Source of the DNA: Oscillospiraceae bacterium
Lineage (GTDB): Bacteria > Bacillota > Clostridia > TANB77 > CAG-508
Direction of reading: 5' to 3'
NCBI GenBank assembly: GCA_009785865.1
Contig: WQVL01000013.1
Coordinates: forward strand, 1 to 45,061
Length of the DNA stretch: 45,061 bases
Part shown: one piece after another, positions 19,241 through 29,389 of the stretch
How positions within the stretch are numbered: the first letter of the stretch is position 1
Layout of the letters: each line of letters starts with the position of its first letter
The notes under the pieces: generated by a model
Told to the model about the DNA's origin: nothing
The model's input: only the letters and a program-made list of their open reading frames with translations
Database searches by the model: none
Translations under genes and position numbers: made by a program

Positions 19241-19720
19241 TCACTTCCCTTTTAGAATTTCTGCTAACCTAGCCCATTCTTTTTTGTGATGTGCATCTAA
19301 CGCTCCTAAAAAAGACTTGTTAATAAATAATCTAATAATTGGATCTAGTATTTTACCTATACCATTATAGCCAACTTGCAATTCTTCTTTCAACAAAATC
19401 CCATTAGCAGTATCTGTAAATTGCAATTCCATATATGCAGGAAGGTTTATCCCAAACATTCTTATTTGAACAATAATTTGATTTGGTCTATTAGCTACTT
19501 TGGTTATTGCATACGATTTCAACCTATGTTTCGGGCTTATATTTTGGTCGAAATAAACTAAATCGCCAATAGGAGTTTGTTTCCCACGCTTTACAATATG
19601 GTATTGATAATGCTCTGGCAGCCAATTAGAATATGCCTCATCAGTTGGCTCTATCATAAAATCATAAAATTTTTCAGCTTTTGCGTTTGGCAATTCGCTT
19701 TTCATGGTATGTATTATCAT
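19241..19720 (-). CDS. SRPBCC-fold (START-like) protein
   Basis: 159 residues. The pattern of a substrate-cradling SRPBCC domain is seen: an N-terminal strand and helix (AKAEKFYDFMIEPTDEAYSNW), central strands (GDLVYFDQ, QIIVQIRMFG), late strands (GILLKEELQVGY) and a long C-terminal helix (LGALDAHHKKEWARLAEIL). Such proteins bind small hydrophobic ligands or act in stress responses; no ligand can be read here. The start follows GGAGGC. It is the last recognisable gene of the minus-strand run from tsaC. No in-frame CGG. Confidence 0.7.
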   Translation of the reverse strand: MIIHTMKSELPNAKAEKFYDFMIEPTDEAYSNWLPEHYQYHIVKRGKQTPIGDLVYFDQNISPKHRLKSYAITKVANRPNQIIVQIRMFGINLPAYMELQFTDTANGILLKEELQVGYNGIGKILDPIIRLFINKSFLGALDAHHKKEWARLAEILKGK

Positions 19721-19771
19721 TTTGATTGCCTCCTTCTACTCCATAAACTTAAATAATCGATATGTTCTAAC

Positions 19772-19945
19772 TTATTTATGACTTTTGTTGCCTAACAAAA
19801 ATAATAATATGCTAACTCCATATCCACAAATACCTATACTCCATAATGCTCCTAATGGTGCTTCCATAAAATAAGCAATCACTAATGCTATTGTAGTTGC
19901 AGGAATAACGAAAAATCCACCTTTTCTATAATTTTTCTTTCCCAT
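19772..19945 (-). CDS. Small two-helix membrane protein
   Basis: 57 residues from an ATG at 19945 with GGAGGGA upstream. A short basic start (MGKKNYRKGG) is followed by two hydrophobic stretches (FFVIPATTIALVIAYFM and LWSIGICGYGVSILLFLLG) and a basic tail (NKSHK). It lies between the DUF3781 and SRPBCC genes in the same direction. No family recognised; the hydropathy and ribosome site support a real gene. Confidence 0.65.
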   Translation of the reverse strand: MGKKNYRKGGFFVIPATTIALVIAYFMEAPLGALWSIGICGYGVSILLFLLGNKSHK

Positions 19946-19962
19946 TTCCAATCCCTCCTGAT

Positions 19963-20217
19963 CTATTTCGCCTTAACTTTATGAGCGGTTATAACTGTAT
20001 AACTAGAAGCATTAACTGTTATTATACAATTATCAATAGTTGCATACCAATTCTTACCTCTTCTCATTATAGAACAATTGACATCTTTTATTTTATCTTT
20101 GCACCATAGAACAACATCATCAGTCTCTAAATCAAGATTTCTTTTTATTCTATCAATACCCATTGCTGTTGTACTTACTTTGTCTATATTTGAAATCAAA
20201 ATTTTACTATTGTACAT
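19963..20217 (-). CDS. DUF3781 family protein
   Basis: 84 residues. GIDRIKRNLDLETDDVVLWCKDKI, then RRGKNWYATIDNCIITVN and a final SYTVITAHKVK are the DUF3781 pattern, common in Firmicutes and of unknown function. The ATG at 20217 follows AGGGGGAAAG; an upstream start would overlap the previous stop region. No in-frame CGG. Confidence 0.82.
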   Translation of the reverse strand: MYNSKILISNIDKVSTTAMGIDRIKRNLDLETDDVVLWCKDKIKDVNCSIMRRGKNWYATIDNCIITVNASSYTVITAHKVKAK

Positions 20218-20239
20218 TACTTTCCCCCTGCATTCCATC

Positions 20240-20656
20240 TTATTTTGCTAATTTTTTAAAATCAATCATCTTGTATAAATCTAATAGCTCCGCCTCTTTT
20301 GATATATTAATTGTAACCCCTATATATTTTCCGCTAGGTGTAGCAGTAATATCATTTTTTATATCATCAGAAATATCAAGATTTTCAATGCCTTCAACCA
20401 ACTCTGGTTTATTGGAAAAGTTAAAACTTGCCGAGAAAAAACCATCTGACAACGATCCCCAAAATATAGTTCTTTTCTTGTTTAAAGCTTTACCTAGCCA
20501 ACCACCATCTTTATAATAACGCCATTCTATCGAAATATCATAAGTAGACAAGCTTTTACTAAATGTTTCCCATGTTTTATAGTTGTTGCCTAAAACTTGA
20601 GCAAAAAATTCATCTGTTAACTTTGTATTAGGGTCTTTTAAAAGTTGTTCTATCAT
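20240..20656 (-). CDS. DUF3788 family protein
   Basis: 138 residues, cytoplasmic. WRYYKDGGWLGKALNKKRTIFW and the later LDLYKMIDFKKLAK are typical of DUF3788, a small family fused or linked to acetyltransferases and regulators; function unknown. It follows the GNAT gene by 21 bases with AGGAGGAATT as ribosome site. No in-frame CGG. Confidence 0.8.
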   Translation of the reverse strand: MIEQLLKDPNTKLTDEFFAQVLGNNYKTWETFSKSLSTYDISIEWRYYKDGGWLGKALNKKRTIFWGSLSDGFFSASFNFSNKPELVEGIENLDISDDIKNDITATPSGKYIGVTINISKEAELLDLYKMIDFKKLAK

Positions 20657-20677
20657 TATAATTCCTCCTTAACATTT

Positions 20678-21184
20678 CTACTCGTTAATAATTGAATATA
20701 TTTTCGTATTAAGTATTTCACCATTCTTAATAGCATTTTTTCTTAATACTCCTTCTAATTCAAATCCTGCTTTTTCTAATACTTTACAAGATGCGATATT
20801 ATCAGCAAATGGTTCTGCAAATATTCTAATTATGTCTGTGTTTTCAAAAATATACTTACATACTTCCTTAACAACATTTGTCATGATACCTTTGCCCCAA
20901 TGTGGTTCTGATATGTAATATCCCATTTCCGCTGTATGACTATGTATATTGCTCTTTCGAATTGCCCCTATATTCCCGGCAACTTTGTTATCTACAATTA
21001 TTGCCCAAGAATACTCACTATCTGTTTTTACACTTAACATTTTCATGATAAATTCTTTAGCATGTTCAATAGTATATGGATAAGGTATTCCATCTCTTAA
21101 ATTGTCTAATATCTTTTTATTGTTCATAGCATTACTGAGTTCTTCTGCATCTTCAATTCTCCATTTTCTTATTGATACTTCCAT
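20678..21184 (-). CDS. GNAT acetyltransferase (RimJ/RimL type)
   Basis: 168 residues. N-terminal VSIRKWRIEDAEELSNAMNN, the central EMGYYISEPHWGKGIMTNVV with the acetyl-CoA loop (about residues 88-107), and NIASCKVLEKAGFELEGVLRKN near the end are the standard signature. It would acetylate a protein N-terminus or small amine; the acceptor is unknown. Ribosome site AAAGGAG. It follows tsaC/sua5 in the same direction. No in-frame CGG. Confidence 0.88.
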   Translation of the reverse strand: MEVSIRKWRIEDAEELSNAMNNKKILDNLRDGIPYPYTIEHAKEFIMKMLSVKTDSEYSWAIIVDNKVAGNIGAIRKSNIHSHTAEMGYYISEPHWGKGIMTNVVKEVCKYIFENTDIIRIFAEPFADNIASCKVLEKAGFELEGVLRKNAIKNGEILNTKIYSIINE

Positions 21185-21237
21185 ATCCTAAACTCCTTTA
21201 CATCTGCTGTTTGAATAGTTTTCTTACATCTTATCTC

Positions 21238-22283
21238 CTACACTTCTATATAATTATTCTCACATGCTTTAATTAATCTATTCATAATAGCCAGTCCTAT
21301 TCCTTTTGCTTCTACACCTTCTATTATCGCTAACCCTACATTATATGAATCAACTTTTCTAAGAAGAGTAAACATGTTCTTGCTTATGCTCTCTAAGTCA
21401 CTCCCCATATCTATTTTATGGTCCGTACTATACTTACTTAAATTTTGCGCTTTTGCCATCACTAAAACACTACCACTTTCTTCTTCAATCACTTCATTGA
21501 TTTTCTCTATTAGTTTTTCTTCATCTTCACTATATACTAAAAGACATTTCGTTTTTGGCGCATAATGTTTATATTTCATTCCAGGAGACATCACAGTTTC
21601 ATCTGTTTTACATTCTCCTAGCACTTGCTTTTGTACTTGAACAACAAACCCTAAATCTTGGATCATCTCTTTAGTCACTTTTCCTGGTCTTAATATATGT
21701 ATAGCATCATTTTCTACTTTCACTACTGTAGATTCAAGTCCAATATCTACAGCTCCCCCGTCTATTATATATTCTACTTTCCCATCCAACTCATCTTTAA
21801 TATCCTCTACAACTGTACCACTTGGTCTTCCAGAAATATTTGCGCTAGGCGCAGCTACAGGTACTCCAGCATATTCAATTAGTCTTTTAGCAATTTCATT
21901 TTCTGGCATTCTAATTGCTACTGTATCCAATCCTGCAGTCACAGTTTTAGGAACAACCTCATTTTTATTAAAAATTATTGTTAACGGCCCTGGCCAAAAA
22001 TTGTCTATTAACTTTTGCTCTACCTCTCCGCACTTCACTTACAATACCGCTCAAGCATCTCTATATTAGACACATGAACTATAAGGGGGTTGTCTTGCTG
22101 TCTTCCTTTTGCTTCAAAAATCTTTAGACAAGCACTTGCTTTAAGTGCATTTGCACCTATCCCATATACTGTCTCTGTAGGAAATAGCACTAAATTCCCA
22201 TTTCTTATCTCTTCAGCAGGTTTCCTTAGCATTTCATAATCTATATTCTCTTTATCTTTACAATTAATATATTTTGAAATCAT
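21238..22283 (-). CDS. TsaC/Sua5-type threonylcarbamoyl-AMP synthase, two in-frame CGG
   Basis: About 347 residues after two skips. Makes threonylcarbamoyl-AMP for the t6A modification of tRNAs reading ANN codons. N-terminal YrdC domain: LFPTETVYGIGANA (about residues 33-46), KGRQQDNPLIVHV, then WPGPLTIIF, RMPENEIAKRLI and APSANISGRPSGT; the Sua5 C-terminal domain follows (SPGMKYKHYAPKT). Two in-frame CGG codons lie only 18 bases apart: 22047-22049 (after GAG) and 22028-22030 (after GTG). Skipping both C bases turns the join into M-L-E-G-I-V-S-E-V-G-E-V-E-Q-K and reaches the WPGPLT motif. With only one skip the frame would be wrong. Confidence 0.92.
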
Positions 22284-22382
22284 ATATTTGCTTCCTTCTC
22301 CACTCTACTATGTTATATAAATTTAATCATTAAAAATGATTATCATATATTTTATCATAATTGCTATATATCTGTCACTTGT

Positions 22383-22412
22383 TTGTCATTGTATTTCTAG
22401 AGAAAATATAAT
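22383..22412 (+). promoter_or_regulatory. Promoter of the phosphoesterase/pyrophosphorylase pair
   Basis: TTGTCA (22383-22388), 18 bases, TATAAT (22407-22412), followed by a leader of about 100 bases. Confidence 0.6.
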
Positions 22413-22456
22413 ATAATCGGTTTATATTTTATGCTTCTAGAAATACTAAAGCATAA

Positions 22457-22493
22457 CTTAACTGTAACACTCCTTATGTCGTTAACAGTTAAG
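22457..22493 (+). promoter_or_regulatory. Leader hairpin before the phosphoesterase gene
   Basis: CTTAACTGT (22457-22465) pairs with ACAGTTAAG (22485-22493), extended by AAC/GTT with one bulge. No T-run follows, so it is not an obvious terminator; it could be an operator or a stabilising stem. Confidence 0.45.
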
Positions 22494-22517
22494 AAAACTA
22501 AAGGGTAGGTGATTTAT

Positions 22518-23309
22518 TTGGAAAAAATAGCTATAATATCAGACATACATGGTAATATCACTGCATTAAATGCCGTATTAGAAGATATCAAAAAACGAAA
22601 TATAAATAGAATTTTTTGTCTTGGAGATTTGGTTATAAAATGTTCAAATCCTGATTTGGTAGTAGATACCATAAAGGAAAATTGTGAAGTAGTTGTAAAA
22701 GGAAACTGCGATGACATCATTGCGAACAACTGCACTATTCCTATGCAATTTTGGACAAGAGAAAGATTGGGAGAAGAAAGAACTAAATATTTAGATAGCC
22801 TCCCTATATCATATGATTTTTACATGAGCGGATATTTGATAAGATTATTTCATGCTTCCCCTTTTGATTTGGAAAGCATTTTTAATCCTATGTATAAAAA
22901 TAAAGGGAGATATAGAGATCTAGAAATTCCAAGTATAGATGCTCTATTTGAGAATACTCCATTTATTGGTAAAACTCCTGAAGATGAAGTACCAAACATA
23001 GTAGGGTATGGGCATATACACACTCCTAATCTATACAGATTCAAAAACAAAACCATATTTAACCCTGGAAGTATTGGTATTCCAATGGAGCTTGCTAACA
23101 TAGATAAATCCGACCCATATTCTCAATTTTCTACACTTCCTTCATATATGATTCTAGAAGGCGAATATGGTTCTCGTGAATTAAGTTCTATATCATTTAA
23201 CTTAGTTAGATTACCATACGATTTAGAAAAGGAAATTAAATTTTTAAAGTCATCGGATATGCCTGACAAAGAAAAAACAATTGCGAAATTACAAGTTGCT
23301 ACGTACTAA
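22518..23309 (+). CDS. Calcineurin-like metallophosphoesterase
   Basis: 263 residues from the TTG at 22518, chosen because AGGTGA sits five bases upstream; a GTG at 22509 is also possible. Metal-binding motifs: IISDIHGN (D-x-H, residues 5-12), LGDLV (GD), GNCDD (GN-D/E), FHASP and GYGHIHTPNLY (GHxH), all coordinating a two-metal centre. Substrate unknown; the family includes nucleotide and phosphoprotein phosphatases. It lies 24 bases before a UDP-sugar pyrophosphorylase and is probably cotranscribed. No in-frame CGG. Confidence 0.85.
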   Translation: MEKIAIISDIHGNITALNAVLEDIKKRNINRIFCLGDLVIKCSNPDLVVDTIKENCEVVVKGNCDDIIANNCTIPMQFWTRERLGEERTKYLDSLPISYDFYMSGYLIRLFHASPFDLESIFNPMYKNKGRYRDLEIPSIDALFENTPFIGKTPEDEVPNIVGYGHIHTPNLYRFKNKTIFNPGSIGIPMELANIDKSDPYSQFSTLPSYMILEGEYGSRELSSISFNLVRLPYDLEKEIKFLKSSDMPDKEKTIAKLQVATY

Positions 23310-23333
23310 ATATATAGAAAGGATTGAATTTAT

Positions 23334-24573
23334 ATGAACAGCAAATTATGTTCAGTAAAAGAAATACTCAGTAAATATGATCAAGAGCATCTGCTCTCAT
23401 TTTATGATGAACTTAGTGATGAGCAAAAAGAAATTCTTTTAGATCAAATATTGACTATTGATTTTGAACAAATAGCCCTGCTGTATAAAAATTCATTCAC
23501 AGATACTGAAGTATGTATGGAAACTTTGGCTCCTTTACAACATATAGATAAATCAAAGTTAAAGCCTAATGAAGAAGAACACTTCAAAGCGTTAGGAGCG
23601 GAAGCTATTAGAAATGCAGAATTTGCTGTAGTAACTTTATCTGGAGGAGAACGGTACAAGACTTGGACATTCTGGTCCTAAAGGTACTTTCGAATTAGCT
23701 CTGCCTCTTAGGAAAAAATCTTTATTCGAGATATTAAATGATGGTCTAAGGCAAGCCTCTTCGGAGTATAATGTGACTATCCCTTGGTATATCATGACAA
23801 GTCACTCAAATTGTGCTTCAACTAGAAAATTCTTTGAGGAAAATAACTACTTTAACTATCCTAAGAACTCTGTTCGTTTCTTCTCTCAAGACAAATTGCC
23901 AATAGTTGATACAGAAGGTAAAATACTCCTTTCAGAACCCTATCTAATCCAAGAAGGGCCTAATGGTAATGGAGATGTTTTTAATGCCTTACTCAGAAGT
24001 GGCATGATTGAAGATATGAAATCCAGAAATATAAAATGGGTTTTCTTTTGTGGAGTTGATAACATCTTATTACGCATCGTAGATCCTCTCTTTTTAGGAA
24101 TTACAATTTCAGAAGGTCACAAGATTTCCTCAAAAACTATATTCAAAGAAATGCCATTAGATACTGAATGTGTTTTCGCTAGGATTAATGGTAAACCAGG
24201 AATGTTACACTATAAAGATATAACTTTAGAACTATCAGAATCCCAAAATGATGATGGGGCTTATCTTTACAGAGAAGCTAATGTTCTATCTCATTTGTTA
24301 AGCATAGATGCCTTAGAAAAATCAGCTAATCTTAACCTTCCTTATAATAGAGCATATAAAAAAGCAACTTTTGTAAACGACGAAGGCATGAAGCAAGTTC
24401 CTGAAGAAAGAAATTCTTTTAAATTCGAAAAATTCATATTTGATAGTTTTAGTCACTTTGAAAATTTGCTGCTCTTCCGAGTAAGTAAAGAAGAATTCGC
24501 TCCTATCAAGGATATTGTTGGTTTAAATACAGCCACAAAATTATTTCAAAAAGAAATAATGAAAATAAAGTAA
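23334..24573 (+). CDS. UDP-sugar pyrophosphorylase (UDPGP family), one in-frame CGG
   Basis: About 412 residues after one skip. Makes a UDP-sugar (UDP-GlcNAc or UDP-glucose) from UTP and sugar-1-phosphate. The first frame ends within the nucleotide-binding loop. The in-frame CGG at 23652-23654 (after GAA), with its C skipped, gives S-G-G-E-G-T-R-L-G-H-S-G-P-K-G, the family signature GGxGTRLG. Further motifs: TIPWYIMTS, GPNGNGDVF and the FFCGVDN loop, then the C-terminal KFEKFIFDSF. A paralogue lies at 42391-43653. Ribosome site GAAAGGA. Confidence 0.9.
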
Positions 24574-24597
24574 CCTGAGGAAATAAATTAAAAGCTA

Positions 24598-25605
24598 CTA
24601 CTTGGCAATGCAGTCTTTGCTCTCTATTTTTAGATGTTCGGTTTTTAACAGTATAATTTTATTTTCATTTATTATCTTCAATAATTCCTTATCTTTTGGA
24701 ATCTCGCTTAAATATTTCACTTGGTAAATCTCGTTATTTGTCTCAACTCGAGCATCTTTCGTTTCACAAAGAATTATTCCTATTGTTTTATTAAACTTAC
24801 CTTGCTTCATATATTTATTAAAATAGTCAATATACATTTGCATTTGAAAAACATCTCGATTAGTTACCTTATTTATTTTTAAATCAACTAAAATATAAGA
24901 ATTAATCTCATTATCGAAGAAAACTAAATCAACCTTATGAGTAAGCCCATTAATATTAACTTTATACTGCGATTCAAAAAACATAACATGATTACCAATC
25001 TCTCTTTTAAAGTTAGATATGTTATTTAATATTTCTTTTTCCAACTCTTTTTCACTTCGCTTTTTATTATCAATATTCAATACAATAGGGTCTTTTAAAG
25101 TCTTTTCCAGCTCATTTTTTAGTTTGCTTTTTCTCTGATTAGAAATAGTTCTTTCATAACCTTTTGATTTAATTAGCGAAGCAAGCTCATTTTTTGTAAG
25201 CTTCTTATCTTCAATTTCTTTCAAATAATATTCTATTTGTTTAAAATCACTTATTCTTAACATCTCCTTAATATGAGACCAATTTACCTTTATGAAATAT
25301 TGCTCCGGAGCAACATTTGAAAAAATTTTATAAAACTTAATCATTCTAGTTATGTTCGAATAATCAAATCCTTTTCCATACTTTATTCCTAGTTCTTTGC
25401 TAAATCTATTTATAACAGCTTCACCATACTGAAAATCATTTTTTCTCCTATACTCAACAATCATTTTCCCAATATTCCAATAAAGCTCCATTAATTGTGT
25501 ATTAATATTTCTAATGGTGTTATTAATTAATACATCTGCAGATAGGATTAATTCCTCGACATCTTTTTCAACTATTTCATTTTTATCAATTACAGCATTT
25601 GCCAT
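24598..25605 (-). CDS. YhcG-type PDDEXK nuclease (DUF1016)
   Basis: 335 residues. N-terminal DUF1016 helices (LINNTIRNINTQLMELYWNIGKMI, about residues 27-50) and FSNVAPEQYFIKVNWSHIKEML, then a C-terminal nuclease domain with VDLVFFD and ILVDLKI, the D...D/E-x-K signature of PDDEXK enzymes (D about 228, D/K about 244-246). Such proteins are carried in accessory regions with restriction or phage-defence genes. It stands alone between converging transcripts. No in-frame CGG, as with other accessory genes here. Confidence 0.85.
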   Translation of the reverse strand: MANAVIDKNEIVEKDVEELILSADVLINNTIRNINTQLMELYWNIGKMIVEYRRKNDFQYGEAVINRFSKELGIKYGKGFDYSNITRMIKFYKIFSNVAPEQYFIKVNWSHIKEMLRISDFKQIEYYLKEIEDKKLTKNELASLIKSKGYERTISNQRKSKLKNELEKTLKDPIVLNIDNKKRSEKELEKEILNNISNFKREIGNHVMFFESQYKVNINGLTHKVDLVFFDNEINSYILVDLKINKVTNRDVFQMQMYIDYFNKYMKQGKFNKTIGIILCETKDARVETNNEIYQVKYLSEIPKDKELLKIINENKIILLKTEHLKIESKDCIAK

Positions 25606-25801
25606 TAATTATCCTTCCTTTCTTTGATCAATTTGACAAATTGTATCATGGAGTACATTTTCTCACAATAGTTTCCTTTGAATTTGTTTGACTTTTTGTC
25701 GACATTTTTCGACATTCCATAAACAAAAAATTCCTGCAACACAAAAAAGAAGACTAGACATCTCATCTAACCTTCTCAAAATATTTTACTTTAACTAACG
25801 C

Positions 25802-26930
25802 TTAAGCAACTTTATCTTTCTTTGCAAGTCTATACTCTATTTGATCATTTATAATCTCTTTTATAATTGCAACAGTTGGTACTGCCAAGAACATTCCTAC
25901 TATTCCAAAAAATTCTCCAAATAATAGGACTGAAAATATTATTAATATTGGACTCATTTTTAACATTCTACCTACTAGTCTAGGATTTATAACATTAGCA
26001 TCTATTTGTTGTAAGATAATTACTACTATCAAGAACCATAAAGCTTGAGTAAATCCTCCTGTAAATAGTGTAATAAATGATATCACTGCGGTAGCAACAA
26101 TAGATCCTAACACTGGAATCATATTGGCTATACCTACTAGTATTGCAAAAAGCACTCCATATTCTATTCCCATAATCCATGTAGTAATACCTACCATAGT
26201 TCCCATTATTATAGCATCTATGACTTGACTTGATACAAATCTAAAGAATATTTCATTACCCCTTTTACAATAGTGAGCAAGAACCATGCTTGTTCTCTCT
26301 TTAAACAATGCTCTATTTGCTTTCCCCATATATTCTAAAATACTTCTTCTGCCTAACAGAATATATATTGAAACAAATATTGTTATAACACTTCTAAATA
26401 GAGTATTTACTGCTCCGCATGACCCCACTAATATATGCAGATATGTTATCCGGATTAATAAAAGTAGTAATATCTATACTTTCTAAAGTGTAAATAATAT
26501 CATGTAGAGCTTCTCTACTAACTATAGAATCATCTGGTATAGTATCTATAAACGCAATCGCTTCCCTATAATAACCTGGTAAATTATTAGCTAAATCTAT
26601 AACACTACTTGAAACAGCTGGAAGTATAACATTTACTGCCATTATAACTAGTAATACCACTAAAATATATGCTGTAAAAACTGATAATGGTCTTGCAGCT
26701 TTCTTCAATACTTTGACTTTAGCATACAATCTTTCTATAGCTCTACACGGTATATAAAATAAGTATGCTACTAATATTGCTAATAGAAATGGTCTTAATA
26801 CTGACATTAGCCTTCCAAACGATACTGTCACATTTTCTTCAAAACTATCTACTGTGTGGAATACCATTACTATTGCTACTGCCAATGTAAACCAGTATAT
26901 CCACTTAGTCCAATTTTTTTTGTCCTTCAT
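25802..26930 (-). CDS. AI-2E family transporter-like permease, one in-frame CGG
   Basis: About 375 residues with some eight membrane segments in the PF01594 pattern: WIYWFTLAVAIVMVFHTV at the start, AILVAYLFYIPCRAI, then PGYYREAIAFI and the C-terminal GVLFAILVGIANMIPVLGSI and LFGEFFGIVGMFLAVPTVAI. Substrate unknown; members include exporters and sodium/proton antiporters. The CGG at 26415-26417 (after ATG), with its C skipped, gives S-G-V-M-G-A-V-N-T. The ATG at 26930 follows AGGAAG; a longer frame would overlap xthA. It follows xthA by about 10 bases. Confidence 0.87.
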
Positions 26931-26941
26931 AATACTTCCTC

Positions 26942-27697
26942 CTATACCTTTATGTGCAATCCTACAGGGCAATGATCACTTCCCATTATCTCTGGGAAAA
27001 TCAATGCTTTCTCTATCTTGTCATTTATTCTATCAGATACAACAAAATAGTCAATACGCCACCCTACATTTCTTTCCCTAGATTTAGCCATATATGACCA
27101 CCAAGTATATGCACCTTCTTTATTTGGATACATTTTTCTATATGTATCTGTAAAGCCTGCATCCAAAAGTCTAGTCATTTCTTCTCTTTCTTCATCTGTA
27201 AAACCTGCACTATTCCTATTCGTCTTTGGATGAGTTAGATCTATCTCCTTATGCGCAACATTTAAATCACCACAAAGAACTACTGGTTTTTTAGAATCTA
27301 GCTCTTTCAGATATTTTCTAAAAGCTTCTTCCCATTCTACCCTATAACCTAATCTTAAAAGCTCTCTTCCTGAATTAGGAGTATAGCAATTGACTAAGAA
27401 AAAATCTTCAAACTCTAATGTTATAACTCTTCCCTCTTCATCATGTTCAGGAACTCCAATATCATATATAACATTTAGAGGTTCTATCTTTGTATAAATA
27501 GCAGTCCCAGAATAGCCTTTTCTAATTGCAGAATTAAAATATTTACTATATCCCACAAAATTTAGGTCTAGTTGTCCTTCTTGCATTTTTGTTTCTTGGA
27601 TACAAAAAACATCTGCATCTATTTCATTAAAAAACTCTTCAAATCCTTTTTTATGTATGGACCTAAGTCCATTCACATTCCATGATATCAATTTCAT
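26942..27697 (-). CDS. xthA: Exodeoxyribonuclease III (AP endonuclease)
   Basis: 251 residues, intact. Mg-dependent 3'-5' exonuclease and AP-site repair enzyme. MKLISWNVNGLRS, IQETKMQEGQ (catalytic E), YTPNSGRELLRL, CGDLNVAHKEIDL (D-x-N), WWSYMAKSRERNVGWRIDYF and the final GSDHCPVGL (DH) are all present. Its ATG overlaps the flippase stop as ATGA. No in-frame CGG. Confidence 0.95.
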   Translation of the reverse strand: MKLISWNVNGLRSIHKKGFEEFFNEIDADVFCIQETKMQEGQLDLNFVGYSKYFNSAIRKGYSGTAIYTKIEPLNVIYDIGVPEHDEEGRVITLEFEDFFLVNCYTPNSGRELLRLGYRVEWEEAFRKYLKELDSKKPVVLCGDLNVAHKEIDLTHPKTNRNSAGFTDEEREEMTRLLDAGFTDTYRKMYPNKEGAYTWWSYMAKSRERNVGWRIDYFVVSDRINDKIEKALIFPEIMGSDHCPVGLHIKV

Positions 27698-29336
27698 TTA
27701 TATAACTTCACCCTTTCTAACACTCTATAAACCTTCGGTCCAAATGGTATCATGTGAAATTCTTCCTTACTCAAGCATTTTATTAACACTATTATTCCTA
27801 CATATATAACCATACCTGTAATTATCGAAGTAATCGTGGAAATAGTATTGCCTGCATACACAGACATTAAGTTATACATACCGAAACACTCCCGCTCCCA
27901 TAATTCCTGCAGCAATCAATGGCTTAAATATATGATTCTTGAAATTAATATTCAACTTTATATGTTTATTAAGTACCACAAAACATATTACAAAAACAAT
28001 TACTTGGCATACGATAGAACTTATAACTGCTCCATATACATTAATGTTCGGATTACTAATTAGCACTATATTTAGTACTAGTTTAATTATTCCTCCTATC
28101 ACTAACGAAACAACTGGTATCATTACTTTCCCAAGTCCATATAATCCACCATTTACTACGAAGTTAAGCGACACAAATATCATTGTAATTGTTGTCAGTG
28201 CAAGTAACCCTGCTCCCTCTGGCGCTGCCGGATATATCATTCTAAGTATTGGATCACTAATTACTGCTGTTCCTATCGCTGCTGGCAAAATAATAAGTAT
28301 TGCTACAAAGAAAGAAAACGATAATCTCCTAGCCCCAACCTCCATATTGTTTTTTGCTATAGCTGATGATATAGATGGAACAAGAGCCGTACAAAATGCA
28401 GCAATCACTGCTATTGGCAGGTGCATAATCACTTCTACTTTAGCAAGCATTCCGTACTAATTCCATTGCATACGCTCTTAATTCCTCTGGCCTCGTAAGT
28501 ACACCTTCATACGTACCTTGCACAACACGTGCTATAGTTATAGTATCAATCGTACCATTTATAATTCCAACTAATGACCCCAATGTCATGGGCACAGAAA
28601 TCACAAGTATTGCTTTAACAAGAGTCCATGTTTTCTCTTTTGCTTCTTCTGACACTTCTTTATTCTGGATTGGTTCTAATATGCCTTTTCGTCTTCTTTG
28701 ATAAAAAACAAATAAGTAACTAAACGATACTATAATCGCAAGTGTTGTAGCTAAATTCCCCGCTGCCGCCATGATAACTGGATCACTACCAATAAAACTA
28801 TACACTAGTGTAATTGTAAGTACACACTTCAAAAACTGTTCCAATGTTTGTGAAACACTTGCCGCTTTCATGCTTCCTAGTCCTGCAAAATATCCCCTTA
28901 ATACTGCTGACACTGCCACAAATACTATCGCTGGCGCAAGTGCTCTTAAGATATGGCCTATCTCTGGTATGTTTAACACAAATGTTGCAATTTGTTCAGC
29001 GAAAAAAAATAAAGCAAGTGATAACATTAACCCTATACTTGTAAACATGACTAAAGATATTTTAAATATTCTATGAGCACCTTTATTATCTCCTTTACCT
29101 ACTCTTTCTGCAACCAACTTAGAAATAACTGTTGGTATTCCAACTGATGAAACAGTAAGCAAAATTGCATAAATTTGATAGCCTGAATTGTAGAATCCTT
29201 TTCCTACATCTCCAAAGCCTGGTATATTCATCATTACTATTCGATAAACAAAACCTAATAGCTTAATCACCAATTGTGAGATTATAAGCATCATTAGGTT
29301 CTTTGTAAACGAAGTATTATTTTCTTTTCCTATCAT
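27694..29336 (-). CDS. SpoVB/MurJ-type lipid flippase, two in-frame CGG
   Basis: About 546 residues after two skips, with 13-14 membrane segments. MOP superfamily; flips lipid-linked cell-wall precursors. Start MIGKENNTSFTKNLMMLIISQ, GFVYRIVMMNIPGFGDVGKGF and SSVGIPTVISKLVAE are SpoVB-like; later PVSLVIGG..KLVLNIVLI fits the 7th-9th helices. In-frame CGG: 28452-28454 (after GTA, E-L-V-G-M-L-A-K) and 27881-27883 (after TTT, G-V-F-G-M-Y-N-L). The second lies in the last tenth of the gene, so an unshifted product would lose only the last helices. The ATG at 29336 is the likely start. The frame also runs upstream into the RCC1 gene's 3' end, which is a shadow. Confidence 0.9.
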
Positions 29337-29389
29337 ACCATTCTTCTCTGCTTTCACAAATCCATTTATATCATACTTGTACACGCTTT

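Noticed and set aside
1638-29336. The broken genes as pseudogenes
   Set aside because: They include mfd, rnc, ftsW, a septal PBP, tsaC/sua5 and murJ, several essential. Every break is the same kind, and no other stop, deletion or frameshift occurs in them.
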